Shown: one piece after another, positions 1-7,650 of the stretch
Layout: the number at the start of each line of letters is the position of its first letter
Position numbering within the stretch: position 1 is the stretch's first letter
DNA from: CAZOHN01 sp964579325
Lineage (GTDB): Bacteria; Pseudomonadota; Alphaproteobacteria; Rhodobacterales; Rhodobacteraceae
DNA: 17,175 bases
Assembly (NCBI GenBank): GCA_964579325.1
Contig: CAZOHN010000060.1
Coordinates: 1 to 17,175, forward strand
Direction of reading: 5' to 3'
The notes under the pieces: generated by a model
The model's database searches: none
What the model saw: the letters and a program-made list of their open reading frames with translations, nothing else
Told to the model about the DNA's origin: nothing
Position numbers and translations under genes: made by a program

Positions 1-145
1 GGTCGATCTCGGTAAGGATCGCCCTGGTCTGCTCGGTCACCGTGCCACCGGGCGCGCCGACCTGGCCTGCCAGATAGACGATGTCCTTGTGGATGACGGC
101 CTGGCTCATCCGGGGTCCGGTCTCGAGGCGAGTTATGGCGGGCAT
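1..145 (-). CDS. RidA/YjgF/UK114-family protein, N-terminal part (runs off the window)
   Basis: Only the first 48 codons are in the window. The minus-strand reading from ATG at 145 begins MPAITRLETGPRMSQAVIHK and continues through a VYLAGQVG segment, which matches the N-terminal beta-strand region of RidA/YjgF proteins. A clear ribosome binding site (GGAGG, then six bases) precedes the ATG. RidA-type proteins hydrolyse reactive enamine/imine intermediates made by PLP enzymes, but the family is functionally mixed. The conserved arginine that would distinguish true RidA lies beyond the window edge, so the exact subfamily cannot be set. It lies 78 nt downstream of the small exported protein gene on the same strand and could be cotranscribed with it. 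Family assignment is fairly sure; deaminase activity is inference. Confidence 0.8.
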   Translation of the reverse strand, partial: MPAITRLETGPRMSQAVIHKDIVYLAGQVGAPGGTVTEQTRAILTEID

Positions 146-223
146 GCGAATCCTCCGGGTTGCTGTGGCACCCGTCCTAGCCGCAGCGCCCGCGAACGGA
201 AAGAGCCTGCGTCCCCGCCGCTG

Positions 224-460
224 TCAGAGACCCAGAAGGGCCAGCGCTTCATTCAATGCGGCTTCCGAAGCAGGATGATCGCCCGCCTCGTGCGCAGCCT
301 TGCCGACCGCGTAAAGCTCGGTCACTCGTGCCTTGGTGGCGTCAGTGGCAGTGGCGGTCGCCATTGCCGCATCGATCCTCGCCATCAATGCCGGGCACTG
401 GCCGGCGAAGGCAGGTGTGGCAAGAGCTAGCGTCAGGCCGGCTGCAAGGATGATCCGCAT
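224..460 (-). CDS. Small exported hypothetical protein (78 aa)
   Basis: The protein begins MRIILAAGLTLALATPAFAG, a typical short Sec signal peptide with a predicted AxA cleavage site near residue 19. The mature part is about 59 residues, rich in Ala, predicted helical, with one cysteine just after the cleavage site (QCPAL) and a segment near AAHEAGDHPASEAALNEAL that resembles a single helical-hairpin repeat. A strong ribosome binding site (GGGAGGAA) precedes the ATG at 460. I know similar small periplasmic proteins from Rhodobacterales only as conserved hypotheticals, so no function is assigned. The signal peptide, ribosome binding site and codon bias support a real gene. The plus-strand frames across the same region lack such support. 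Confidence 0.75.
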   Translation of the reverse strand: MRIILAAGLTLALATPAFAGQCPALMARIDAAMATATATDATKARVTELYAVGKAAHEAGDHPASEAALNEALALLGL

Positions 461-531
461 GGCGTGTTCCTCCCGTTAGACATGCAACTACGGGACTCTA
501 TCACGAAAACGGTCGATGCGGTGGAAGGGAT

Positions 532-605
532 TGGAGCGGGTAGCGGGAATCGAACCCGCGCGTTCAGCTTGGGAAGCTGACAGGCTACCATTACATCATA
601 CCCGC
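532..605 (-). tRNA. tRNA-Gly, anticodon CCC
   Basis: On the minus strand the sequence folds as a complete 74-nt cloverleaf. The 7-bp acceptor stem (GCGGGTA with TACCCGC) is perfect and is followed by an encoded TCCA end. The anticodon stem TCAGC/GCTGA encloses the loop TTCCCAA, giving anticodon CCC (plus-strand positions 571-573), which reads GGG glycine codons. The T-arm GCGGGTTCGATTCCCGC is canonical. The discriminator base is U, as in bacterial glycine tRNAs. It lies between the AhpD-like gene and the small exported protein gene. Confidence 0.97.
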
Positions 606-617
606 AACGACGTGTCC

Positions 618-647
618 GACATAGGCTTGCCAGTGGTCTACCGTCAA
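618..647 (-). promoter_or_regulatory. Probable sigma-70 promoter of tRNA-Gly
   Basis: Reading the minus strand, TTGACG (647-642) is followed after 18 bp by TATGTC (623-618). The -10 hexamer ends 12 nt before the mature tRNA 5' end at 605, a normal distance for a stable-RNA promoter with a very short leader. The -35 box matches the consensus at five of six positions. The -10 box is weaker. Confidence 0.6.
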
Positions 648-671
648 GTGGGGGACGCCAGGAGGGGGCCG

Positions 672-1253
672 TCATGATCGGCGGGCACCGAGTTCGATGC
701 CAAGCTCGCGTGCCCAGTCGGTGTAGAGGCGCGTCCTGCGCCGCGCGAGATCGTCCTCTGTGAGGCTGTCGATCTGCATCGGGTAGGCCTCGATGCCGGT
801 GCCTTCCAGGATGCGGTTCATGAAGTTGTAGAGTGCGCAGACCTGCACTGCATCGTAGAGTGCCCGTTCTTCCCAACCCGCCGCATAGACCGCCGTCGCA
901 TGTGCTTCGGTCAACCGGGCGGGCATGAGGGTGAGCACCCTGACATAGGCGAGGAGCGGCTTGAGCCTGGGATCGGCCGGCGCGCTGTCGAGGTCGGTCA
1001 CCAGCGCATCGAGGAGTGCATCGTCAACTCCAAATGCCTTGGCGAAAATCTTGTGCGCGGTGAAGCAGAACTGGCAGGCGTTGAGACCCGATACATAGGC
1101 CGCGATCAATTCCCGCTCGGCGATCGTCAAGGGGCTCTCGCCGCGCAGGAGCCTGTCGTGGAACTCAAGAAGCGGGCCCACCGTCTGTGGCCACTTGCGG
1201 AACACGTCACCGAGGCCGGCGTTGTCCGGCAGGGAGGGAAACAGGCGCTTCAT
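672..1253 (-). CDS. AhpD-like / carboxymuconolactone decarboxylase-family protein (peroxidase-related)
   Basis: This 193-residue protein carries the AhpD-type redox centre. E48, C60, C63 and H67 (segment ELIAAYVSGLNACQFCFTAH) have the same spacing as Glu118, Cys130, Cys133 and His137 of mycobacterial AhpD. Such proteins are alpha-helical and use the CxxC pair in thiol-dependent peroxide or alkylhydroperoxide reduction, though most members are uncharacterised. I chose the ATG at 1253, preceded by GGAG with six bases spacing, over a TTG eleven codons upstream that has no better signal. It lies 63 nt downstream of the RACo-like activator gene on the same strand and may be cotranscribed with it. 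A link to protecting an oxygen-sensitive corrinoid pathway is speculation. Confidence 0.85.
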   Translation of the reverse strand: MKRLFPSLPDNAGLGDVFRKWPQTVGPLLEFHDRLLRGESPLTIAERELIAAYVSGLNACQFCFTAHKIFAKAFGVDDALLDALVTDLDSAPADPRLKPLLAYVRVLTLMPARLTEAHATAVYAAGWEERALYDAVQVCALYNFMNRILEGTGIEAYPMQIDSLTEDDLARRRTRLYTDWARELGIELGARRS

Positions 1254-1316
1254 CCTGGGCTCCGTGGAGGCTGCGTCAGCGCACAATGGCCGACCGACCG
1301 ACCCGCAGCAACCCCG

Positions 1317-3353
1317 CTACCCGCGCCGCCGCCGCCGCCCGCCTTCACCGCTTCCCCCTGCGTTGAACGACACGTCGGGGAGCGTCACTTCCTTCGCCAG
1401 CTCTGGGAACGGATCGACCGCGTGGGGAATGGCATTGGCATTGACGAAATGCTCCTGAAAGCGCGGCTCGATCGCCGTTTCGACCTTGTGGATCCGGCCT
1501 ACCGTCGCCTCGATCTCGGACCGGGCGGCGACGTTCAGGAGCGCAATCCGCGCGCCCGTACCGGCCGCATTTCCTGCGCTCGAGACGTTCGCGAGAGCCA
1601 CGTCGGGGATCATGCCAAGCACCATGGCGTGCTTGGAGCTGATATGGGCGCCGAAAGCCCCGGCAAGCACGACGCGATCGACATTTTCCACGCCCATCTC
1701 GTCCATCAGGAGTCTCGCACCGGCGTAGAGTGCCGACTTGGCAAGCTGGATTGCCCGTATGTCGCCCTGCGTTACGCTGATGCGCGGTCCGCCTTCGGCA
1801 CTTCCGTCGTGAAGCAGGTACGAGTGGGTCCGTCCCTCTGCCTCGCACCGCGGTGTGCCGGTCTGTTCGGCGCTCCCGATCAGACCCGAGGGATCGACGA
1901 TGCCGGCCATCCGCATCTCGGCGACCGCCTCGATAATTCCCGATCCGCAGATTCCCGTGACGCCAATGGCGGCGGTCGCGGCGCCGAAGCCCGGATCGTC
2001 CGACCAAAGGTCGGAACCGATTACCCTGAACCGCGGCTCCTTCGTCGCGGAGTCGATCTCGACCCGTTCGATGGCGCCCGGCGCCGCGCGCTGGCCGGAA
2101 CTGATCTGCGCGCCCTCGAACGCCGGTCCAGTGGGCGAGGAACAGGCCAGTACGCGGCTCTCGTTCCCCAGCAGGATCTCCGCGTTTGTGCCCACGTCCA
2201 CGACCAGCACGAGGTCCTTCGACTTGTCGGGCTCCTCCGACAGCGCCACAGCCGCAGCATCGGCGCCTACGTGGCCGGCGATGCAGGGCAGCACATAGGT
2301 GCGTGCGCGTGCGTGGAGAGAGGTGAGGTCGATGTCGCGCGCCGGGAACGAGAGCGCGCCGGAAGTGGCGAGCGCGAAGGGGGCCTGGCCAAGTTCTACC
2401 GGGTCGATCCCCAGCAGCAGGTGGTGCATCACCGGGTTGCAGACGAAGACCGTCTCGACGATGAGCGAAGGGTCTGCCCCGGCCTCTGCCGCCACGGCTT
2501 GCGCCAAACCGTTCAGCGCCTGCCGCACCGCCTTGGTCATCTCGGCGTCACCGCCGGGGTTCATCATGGCGTAGCTCACCCGGCTCATCAGGTCCTCGCC
2601 GAAGCGGATCTGCGGGTTCATCACGCCGGATGCGGCAAGCACTTTTCCGTCGGAGAGATCGCACAGATGCGCGGCGATCGTGGTGGAGCCCACATCGACC
2701 GCAAGGCCCAGAAGCCGCCCTTCCCAGAACCCAGACCAAATGTCGATCAGCCGGTGGGTGTCCTCATCGTGGTTGCGGTGAAGCGCGACGGTGACCTTCC
2801 AGTCCCCTTTGCGCAACGTCGGCTGAAGTTTGCGCAACACTTCAAGTTCGGCTGTAAGCCCATTGATCTGCCATTGTTCCGACAAGGCGCGCTGGAGTCG
2901 CTCGAAGTCTCCAGAGGGCTCGTGCATGTCGGGCTCCGCGACCTCGACGTAGAACAGCCGCGTCGCCGGATCGAGGGTGATGGGGCGCATCTCGACCCGT
3001 TTGCGGATCACCTGCTTGTGGACCTGGCTTTCGGGGGGCACGTCGATGACGACGTCACCCATGACCTGCGCCTGGCAGCCCAGGCGCCGTCCTTCAACCA
3101 GGCCACGAACGCGCTTGTAGCGCTCCTCTACGGCATTCCACTCCGACAGCGCGCCGGCGCCGACCGTGACCCCGTGCTTGGGAAATTCACCGTAGCCCGG
3201 AGAAACCTGGCACTTGGAGCAGATCCCGCGCCCGCCGCAGACCGAGTCGAGGTCGACGCCAAGCTGTCGCGCCGCGGTCAGGACCGGTGTGCCCAGGGCG
3301 AAGCGCCCCCGCTTGCCCGAGGGCGTGAAGATCACAAGCGCATCTTCGGTCAT
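1317..3353 (-). CDS. RACo-like reductive activator of corrinoid proteins (2Fe-2S ferredoxin + DUF4445/ASKHA ATPase)
   Basis: This 678-residue protein starts with a plant-type [2Fe-2S] ferredoxin domain (C39, C45, C48, C93; CGGRGICSKC motif). A linker follows, then an ASKHA-fold ATPase domain with phosphate-binding segments DVGSTT (220-225) and DVGTNAE (386-392), the NPVMHH segment (306-311) and a VVLAGAFG adenosine-type motif near 575. This is the architecture of RACo/RamA-like proteins, which couple ATP hydrolysis to reduction of inactive Co(II)-corrinoid to Co(I) in corrinoid-dependent methyltransferases. The ATG at 3353 follows AGGAG. The extreme C-terminus is Gly-Gly, five Arg, Gly, a tail shared with the methyl-THF:corrinoid methyltransferase at 7651-8631. 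The corrinoid partner is not in the window. It lies 80 nt downstream of rlmE and may be read from the ppx-rlmE direction. Confidence 0.92.
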   Translation of the reverse strand: MTEDALVIFTPSGKRGRFALGTPVLTAARQLGVDLDSVCGGRGICSKCQVSPGYGEFPKHGVTVGAGALSEWNAVEERYKRVRGLVEGRRLGCQAQVMGDVVIDVPPESQVHKQVIRKRVEMRPITLDPATRLFYVEVAEPDMHEPSGDFERLQRALSEQWQINGLTAELEVLRKLQPTLRKGDWKVTVALHRNHDEDTHRLIDIWSGFWEGRLLGLAVDVGSTTIAAHLCDLSDGKVLAASGVMNPQIRFGEDLMSRVSYAMMNPGGDAEMTKAVRQALNGLAQAVAAEAGADPSLIVETVFVCNPVMHHLLLGIDPVELGQAPFALATSGALSFPARDIDLTSLHARARTYVLPCIAGHVGADAAAVALSEEPDKSKDLVLVVDVGTNAEILLGNESRVLACSSPTGPAFEGAQISSGQRAAPGAIERVEIDSATKEPRFRVIGSDLWSDDPGFGAATAAIGVTGICGSGIIEAVAEMRMAGIVDPSGLIGSAEQTGTPRCEAEGRTHSYLLHDGSAEGGPRISVTQGDIRAIQLAKSALYAGARLLMDEMGVENVDRVVLAGAFGAHISSKHAMVLGMIPDVALANVSSAGNAAGTGARIALLNVAARSEIEATVGRIHKVETAIEPRFQEHFVNANAIPHAVDPFPELAKEVTLPDVSFNAGGSGEGGRRRRRG

Positions 3354-3407
3354 TCTCGTCGTTCTCCTGTCCGGTACCTACCGTTCTAGGCGCAGCGGGA
3401 TGCTCCG

Positions 3408-3430
3408 CAATGCCTGCAAGCGGCAGGTTG
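3408..3430 (-). terminator. Weak hairpin between rlmE and the RACo-like gene
   Basis: CCTGC (3413-3417) and GCAGG (3423-3427) form a 5-bp stem with a five-base loop. CAA/TTG outside can extend it across a two-base bulge. It lies just past the rlmE stop in the direction of transcription. There is no run of T after it, so a Rho-independent terminator is not well supported. It may only attenuate, or have no role. Confidence 0.2.
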
Positions 3431-3433
3431 CCG

Positions 3434-4180
3434 TCAGTCCGCGTCAGAAGGCGGTTGCGGCTCGACACGCCCCTTGAAACCCGTGGCCACGACGAACTTT
3501 TCGGAACTGTCGGCGCGCGAGGCGGGGGGCTTGACGTTGGCGACCTTCTGGAACCGCTGCTTGAGCAGCTTCTGCAATCCGGTCTCGGCGCCCCCGGCCA
3601 GAACCTTGGCGACAAAGGTTCCTCCGTCCTCCAGGACGTCGAAGGCGAACTCCGCCGCGGCCTCGCACAGCAGGATGATGCGCAGGTGGTCCACCTGCTT
3701 GTTGCCCGATGCCGCCGCGGCCATATCCGACATCACCACGTCCGCCTTCCCGCCAAGCCAGTTCTTCACCTTGGCATCTGCATCGTCCTCGAGGAAGTCG
3801 AGCCGGTGGATCTCCGCCCCGGCAATCGGCTCGACCTCCTGCAGGTCGATCCCCAGCACGCGCCCCTGCGGCTTGCCCTTCCGATCTCCCAGCGCATTCA
3901 CCCGAGCGACCGCGACCTGGCACCAGCCTCCCGGCGCGCAGCCAAGATCGACAACCCGCACTCCCGGCTTGAGAAAGCCGAACTTGTCGTCAAGCTCGAG
4001 GATCTTGAAGGCCGCGCGGCCGCGATAGCCTTCGCGCTTGGCGCTGGCGACGTATGGGTCATTCAACTGGCGTTCAAGCCAGCGGGTTGACGACAGCTTG
4101 CGCCCCTTGGCGGTCTTGACCCGCACCCGCAACTCGCGTTGCCCGCGCCCCGACGTGCCGCCCGTGGGTGACTTTGTCAT
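3434..4180 (-). CDS. rlmE: 23S rRNA (uridine-2'-O-)-methyltransferase RlmE (FtsJ/RrmJ)
   Basis: RlmE 2'-O-methylates U2552 of 23S rRNA in the A-loop of the 50S subunit, using SAM. The SAM-binding motif VDLGCAPGGW is at 77-86, and the catalytic set is visible: K59 (AAFKI), D152 (MSDMA), K192 (FVAKVLAGG) and E227 (SSEKFVVATGF). The start is the ATG at 4180, preceded by AAGGAG at six bases. A longer reading frame upstream is open but has no family similarity and runs back into the ppx end. At 248 aa it is longer than the 209-aa E. coli enzyme because of a basic N-terminal extension of about 30 residues, common in alphaproteobacterial homologues. It follows ppx by 55 nt, so a ppx-rlmE operon is likely. 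Confidence 0.96.
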   Translation of the reverse strand: MTKSPTGGTSGRGQRELRVRVKTAKGRKLSSTRWLERQLNDPYVASAKREGYRGRAAFKILELDDKFGFLKPGVRVVDLGCAPGGWCQVAVARVNALGDRKGKPQGRVLGIDLQEVEPIAGAEIHRLDFLEDDADAKVKNWLGGKADVVMSDMAAAASGNKQVDHLRIILLCEAAAEFAFDVLEDGGTFVAKVLAGGAETGLQKLLKQRFQKVANVKPPASRADSSEKFVVATGFKGRVEPQPPSDAD

Positions 4181-4235
4181 GTCCTGCTCCTTCGCCGCCG
4201 TCATGCCAGAAAGCCCGGCGAGGGGGAATGCCTGC

Positions 4236-5348
4236 CTAGAAGGGTCCGTCCTCGAGAACCCCGTCGGCAGACATCTGGGCATAGAGGAGGCCCTCGCGCA
4301 GGCCGCGGTCGGCGACACTCAGCCGGTCAGTCGGCCAGATGCGCATCAGCGCCTGAAGGATCGCTGCGCCCGACATGATGAGCGAATGGCGGTCGCGGCC
4401 GATGCGCGGGTCGTTGCGGCGTCCCTCGGGACCGAGGCTCAGGTAGTCGCGGATCACCCGGTCGATCTGGTCCGAGGTCATCCGCAGGCCGTCGACCTTG
4501 CTGCGATCATAGCGCTTGAGGCCGAGGAACGACGCCGCGACGGTGGTCACGGTTCCGGAGGTGCCGATGATCTGGAAGCCCTCGCGGGTCTGTTCGGCCG
4601 AATAGGGCGAGAAGTTTGCGAGGTTTTCCTCAAAGAACCAGCTCATGAGGGCAAAGCGCGCGGCGTCGTCGTCGACATCGCGGAACTGGTCCTTCAGCGT
4701 CGCGACCCCCAGTGGCACACTGATCCAGTCCACCACCTTGGCCGTGGGGAAGGGGCTTTCGGGCGGGTGGAAGCCGGCATGCAGCCGCATGATCGCGCGC
4801 GGGCGTTCAAGCGCCGGGACCTTGCACAGATCGATCCAGACCAACTCGGTCGAGCCCCCGCCAATGTCGACGACCAGGAGCTGCTCGGTCCGCGTCGAGA
4901 CCAGCGGCGCGCAGGACACGACCGCGAGCCGTGCTTCCTCCTCGGGCTGGATGATCTCCAGCCTGAGCCCCGTGTCGCGCTCGACCGCACGCATGAGTTC
5001 GGCCGCGTTGCGTGCACGTCTGCAGGCCTCGGTCGCCACGAGCCGCATCCGCGCGACGCCGTGCTTCTCGAGCTTCTTCTTGCAGATGTGCATGGCCTGC
5101 ACGGTTCGCGCCATGGACGACCGGCTCAGCCGACCGGTCGCTTCGAGCCCCGCGCCGAGTTGCACCGATTTCGAGAAGCTGTCTACGACATGAAACTGGC
5201 TGCCCTTTGGCTGGGCCACCAGCATCCGGCAACTGTTGGTTCCCAGATCCAGCGCCGCGTAGAGCGACGCAGGATCGGGACGTGAAGGTGCGGGTGGCTC
5301 GACCGCCCTTGGGAACGCGCCCGCACCGCTGGGACGCCTGGGCGCCAT
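4236..5348 (-). CDS. ppx: Exopolyphosphatase / guanosine pentaphosphatase family protein (Ppx/GppA)
   Basis: The 370-residue protein has the ASKHA signature of Ppx/GppA enzymes: the first phosphate loop DLGTNS at 34-39, the acidic segment QPEEEARL near 134-141 that holds the catalytic glutamate in the family, and the second phosphate loop VVDIGGGSTEL at about 159-169. These enzymes release phosphate from polyphosphate or convert pppGpp to ppGpp; which of the two cannot be read from the sequence. The start ATG at 5348 is preceded by GGAGG. An upstream in-frame extension of 20 codons reaches into the probable promoter and is rejected. The N-terminal 30 residues are Pro/Ala-rich and probably disordered. 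It is first in a likely operon with rlmE. Confidence 0.9.
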   Translation of the reverse strand: MAPRRPSGAGAFPRAVEPPAPSRPDPASLYAALDLGTNSCRMLVAQPKGSQFHVVDSFSKSVQLGAGLEATGRLSRSSMARTVQAMHICKKKLEKHGVARMRLVATEACRRARNAAELMRAVERDTGLRLEIIQPEEEARLAVVSCAPLVSTRTEQLLVVDIGGGSTELVWIDLCKVPALERPRAIMRLHAGFHPPESPFPTAKVVDWISVPLGVATLKDQFRDVDDDAARFALMSWFFEENLANFSPYSAEQTREGFQIIGTSGTVTTVAASFLGLKRYDRSKVDGLRMTSDQIDRVIRDYLSLGPEGRRNDPRIGRDRHSLIMSGAAILQALMRIWPTDRLSVADRGLREGLLYAQMSADGVLEDGPF

Positions 5349-5379
5349 GGGTTGCGCCCTCCAAACTTGAGTTGGAACA

Positions 5380-5408
5380 AAGGTAGCCCGGCGCGACCGT
5401 TTGCGCAA
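5380..5408 (-). promoter_or_regulatory. Candidate promoter of ppx-rlmE
   Basis: On the minus strand TTGCGC (5408-5403) and TACCTT (5385-5380) are separated by 17 bp and lie about 30 nt before the ppx start codon. The spacing is ideal, but each box has two mismatches to the sigma-70 consensus. The -35 box sits in an 8-bp palindrome TTGCGCAA. The only alternative source of transcription would be read-through from the ATPase gene 74 nt upstream. Confidence 0.3.
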
Positions 5409-5422
5409 GGTCGGCGGGGCCC

Positions 5423-6193
5423 TCAGAACAGCAGATCCTCGTCGCCGTCGATGGCAGAGCGGACGAATCCGTGGGGATCGGCGCAGAACGCACGGTAGAG
5501 GCGGAAGTGCGCCGTTTCCTCGATACCAACCGGTCGGAATCCGCCGCGCGAGACTTCTAGGAGTGTGGCCCCCGGCACCGCCATGAGGATGGGCGAGTGG
5601 GTCGCCATGATCACCTGCGCGTGGGCGGTCTGCTGGAATTCAGCCAGCAATCGCAGGAGTTCGACCTGCCGGCGTGGTGAGAGTGCGCTTTCCGGCTCGT
5701 CCAGAAAGAAGACCCCTTGCCGGTCGAGCCGTTCACTGAAGAGACGTAGAAAACCTTCTCCGTGGGAGTGCGACAGAAAGTCTGCCGAAGAACTGCCGGC
5801 AGCATCAAGATAGCGCGCCACGCTGAAGAAGGACTCGGCCCGGAAGAACCAGCCGTAGGTCACCTTCGGTAGCCAGCCGATCCTGAGCGCAGCGCTCAGG
5901 ACGGCACCGTCGGCCTCGATCCCGCCGCCTCCGTCCGCTGCCCCGTGGTCCCTATTGCCGCCTGCGCGACCGAAACCGGCATTAGCCGCGAGCGCTTCCA
6001 CGAGCGTCGACTTTCCGGTCCCATTCTCGCCCACGATGATCGTCACCGGCTCCTCGAACGCCAGCTCGAACTCCGGACCGAGCCAGGGCAGGGAGAACGG
6101 ATAGATCCGCTTGTCGGGAAGCCGGTCGGGGATCATGCTGACCCGTCGCAGGAAAGGAGCGGGCAAGTTCGTGCCCTGTCGTCTTCTGGCCAT
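5423..6193 (-). CDS. AAA/ABC-type ATPase (predicted ATPase, COG3910-like)
   Basis: A soluble 256-residue ATPase of the SMC/ABC-like 'AAA_21' type. It has Walker A GENGTGKST at 55-63, a signature-like segment LSHSHGEGF at about 140-148, Walker B GVFFLDEPE at 160-168 followed by SALSP, and an H-loop MATHSP at about 196-201. There is no membrane segment. The ATG at 6193 is chosen because GAGG lies seven bases upstream; the GTG four codons further up overlaps this ribosome binding site and has none of its own. A low-complexity Gly/Asp stretch at about 76-97 replaces part of the region between Walker A and the signature. Such stand-alone ATPases are found in many genomes without a known role. It reads divergently from the methyl-transfer operon. 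Confidence 0.85.
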   Translation of the reverse strand: MARRRQGTNLPAPFLRRVSMIPDRLPDKRIYPFSLPWLGPEFELAFEEPVTIIVGENGTGKSTLVEALAANAGFGRAGGNRDHGAADGGGGIEADGAVLSAALRIGWLPKVTYGWFFRAESFFSVARYLDAAGSSSADFLSHSHGEGFLRLFSERLDRQGVFFLDEPESALSPRRQVELLRLLAEFQQTAHAQVIMATHSPILMAVPGATLLEVSRGGFRPVGIEETAHFRLYRAFCADPHGFVRSAIDGDEDLLF

Positions 6194-6402
6194 GCCGGAC
6201 CTCACGCGTCGGCAACAGGATGATGCCTCGCGGATTGTTCAACAAGGTCATGCGAAGGTTTCATGCGCCGGCCTGTGGCTCGGCGCCGTGCCTCGCGCTA
6301 TGCGTTTCGGGCCAGCGTCGCTCCGCACGCGCAGCATGTCGAAAACGCGCCTCGGAGCGACAGGCATGGGTCGTATTCAGGCGGGGAAGGGAATCGCATC
6401 GC
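6194..6402. promoter_or_regulatory. Divergent intergenic region with a small palindrome
   Basis: These 209 bases separate the ATPase gene (minus) from the methyl-transfer operon (plus) and must hold both promoters unless transcription enters from outside. I see no convincing -35/-10 pair. The perfect palindrome TTGTTCAACAA at 6235-6245 is the one operator-like element, but it is short. No tRNA, small gene or riboswitch fold is recognisable here. A cobalamin riboswitch was looked for because of the pathway, but the B12-box is not seen. Confidence 0.3.
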
Positions 6403-6699
6403 ATGGCCGAAGTCACGATCGTCTACTGGCGCGACATCCCGGCCCAGGTCATCTCGGGCCGGGGTCGCAAGGGCGCAAAAGTGCCGCTGACCGAACGCTT
6501 CGAGCAGGCGATCGACCGCGCGGCGATGAAGGCGGGGCTTGTCGGTACCGATGCCTACCTTTCGGAATGGCGCAAGGCCGCGCCCGAGGATGTTCCCGGC
6601 GAAGAGGCCGAGGCTGCCGCAGCGGTGGCCGCACGGATCGAGGCCGACTACACGCCTGAGCGCCTGCGCGCGCTCATCGACAACGACGGCCGGGCCTGA
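6403..6699 (+). CDS. 'Virulence factor' family small protein (PF13769-like)
   Basis: This 98-residue acidic protein starts MAEVTIVYWRDIPAQVISGR and continues with a KVPLTERFEQAIDRAAM segment. It matches, from memory, the small alphaproteobacterial family named 'Virulence factor' in Pfam. The name is historic and no reaction is known. There is no signal peptide or membrane segment. The ATG at 6403 follows a purine-rich GGGGAAGGGAA at about nine bases. An open frame upstream to 6220 lacks family similarity. The gene is 24 nt before the MetF-like gene. In Roseobacter-type genomes this family is commonly next to methyl-THF/corrinoid methyltransferase genes, which suggests a role in that pathway rather than in virulence; this is inference. 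Confidence 0.8.
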   Translation: MAEVTIVYWRDIPAQVISGRGRKGAKVPLTERFEQAIDRAAMKAGLVGTDAYLSEWRKAAPEDVPGEEAEAAAAVAARIEADYTPERLRALIDNDGRA

Positions 6700-6723
6700 C
6701 CCCCGGACATGTGGGAGAGACTG

Positions 6724-7641
6724 ATGGCGCTTTTCAACTTCCGCCGCGACGAGGCCCCTCGGGCTGTCCCCGTGAGCCTCGAGGCGTTCCTAGATGGTTA
6801 CTCCATCGAGGTGATGCCGCGCACCGCCGAGAAGATCGCCGATTTCCGCGACCTGCTTCCGAAGAGCACGCGTGTCTACGTCGCGCACATCGACGGCACA
6901 CCAATCGAGGACATGGTGGCGACGGCCGCGCGCATCGCCCGAGAAGGCTTCCCCGTGATGCCGCACTTCCCCGCCCGCATCATCGCCGACACCGCGATGC
7001 TGTCGGATTGGATCGCCCGATACCGTGGTGAAGCCGGGGTCGATCAGGCCTTGCTCCTCGCCGGAGGTGTCGCGCAGCCAAAAGGGGCGTTCCATTCCTC
7101 TATGCAACTGATGGAGACGGGCCTCTTCGGCGACTTCAAGCGCCTTCACGTCGCCGGCCACCCCGAGGGAAACCGCGACATCGACGCCGACGGTTCCGAC
7201 CGCAACGTGATGGACGCGCTGCGCTGGAAGCAGAGGTTCAGCGAGACCACGGATGCCGAGATGGCGCTTGCGACCCAGTTCTGCTTCGAGGCCGCGCCGG
7301 TGATCGCATGGGCCGAGCGCCTGAAGGCGGAGGGTATCCGGCTGCCGATCCACATCGGTATCGCGGGGCCGGCAAAGCTCCAGACCCTCCTGAAGTTCGC
7401 CATCGCCTGCGGCGTCGGTCCCTCGCTTCGCGTCCTGCAGAAGCGCGCCAAGGACGTGACCAAGCTCGTGCTGCCTTTCGAGCCCACGGAAGTCGTCTCC
7501 GACCTCGCGCGCCACAAGGCCGCCAACCCGGATTTCCCCGTGGAGCGCGTCCACGTCTTCCCGCTCGGCGGGATCAAGACCGCCGCCGACTGGGCGATCG
7601 CCAACGGCGGACGCTCGGGCACGCCCGCCTCCCAACAGTAA
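6724..7641 (+). CDS. Methylenetetrahydrofolate reductase-like protein (MetF superfamily)
   Basis: A 305-residue TIM-barrel protein with MetF landmarks: SIEVMPRTAEK near 27-37, whose E29 aligns with the catalytic Glu28 of E. coli MetF; HFPAR at 81-85; LLLAGG at 110-115; VAGHPEGN at 143-150; ATQFCFE at 183-189; and GIAGPA at 212-217. Several blocks differ from housekeeping MetF (for example AGG in place of the usual RGD, CFE in place of FFD), so this is a divergent paralogue. In context it probably oxidises methyl-THF, made by the next gene, to methylene-THF during C1 catabolism. The start is ATG 6724, because the ATG at 6709 overlaps its GGGAG ribosome binding site. It is 24 nt after the small protein and 9 nt before the methyltransferase, so one operon. 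Confidence 0.88.
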   Translation: MALFNFRRDEAPRAVPVSLEAFLDGYSIEVMPRTAEKIADFRDLLPKSTRVYVAHIDGTPIEDMVATAARIAREGFPVMPHFPARIIADTAMLSDWIARYRGEAGVDQALLLAGGVAQPKGAFHSSMQLMETGLFGDFKRLHVAGHPEGNRDIDADGSDRNVMDALRWKQRFSETTDAEMALATQFCFEAAPVIAWAERLKAEGIRLPIHIGIAGPAKLQTLLKFAIACGVGPSLRVLQKRAKDVTKLVLPFEPTEVVSDLARHKAANPDFPVERVHVFPLGGIKTAADWAIANGGRSGTPASQQ

Positions 7642-7650
7642 GGACGACCC

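Noticed and set aside
1284..1300. Three tandem CCGA units upstream of the AhpD-like gene as a regulatory repeat
   Set aside because: Too short (about 13 bp) and in high-GC DNA where such runs arise by chance.
900..3389. 829-codon plus-strand open frame opposite the AhpD-like and RACo-like genes
   Set aside because: It has no domain similarity, a composition rich in Arg, His and Gly typical of antisense frames in high-GC DNA, and no sensible ribosome binding site. The minus-strand genes explain the region.
4038..5285. 415-codon plus-strand open frame opposite ppx
   Set aside because: No domain similarity. It overlaps the well-supported rlmE start and ppx gene.
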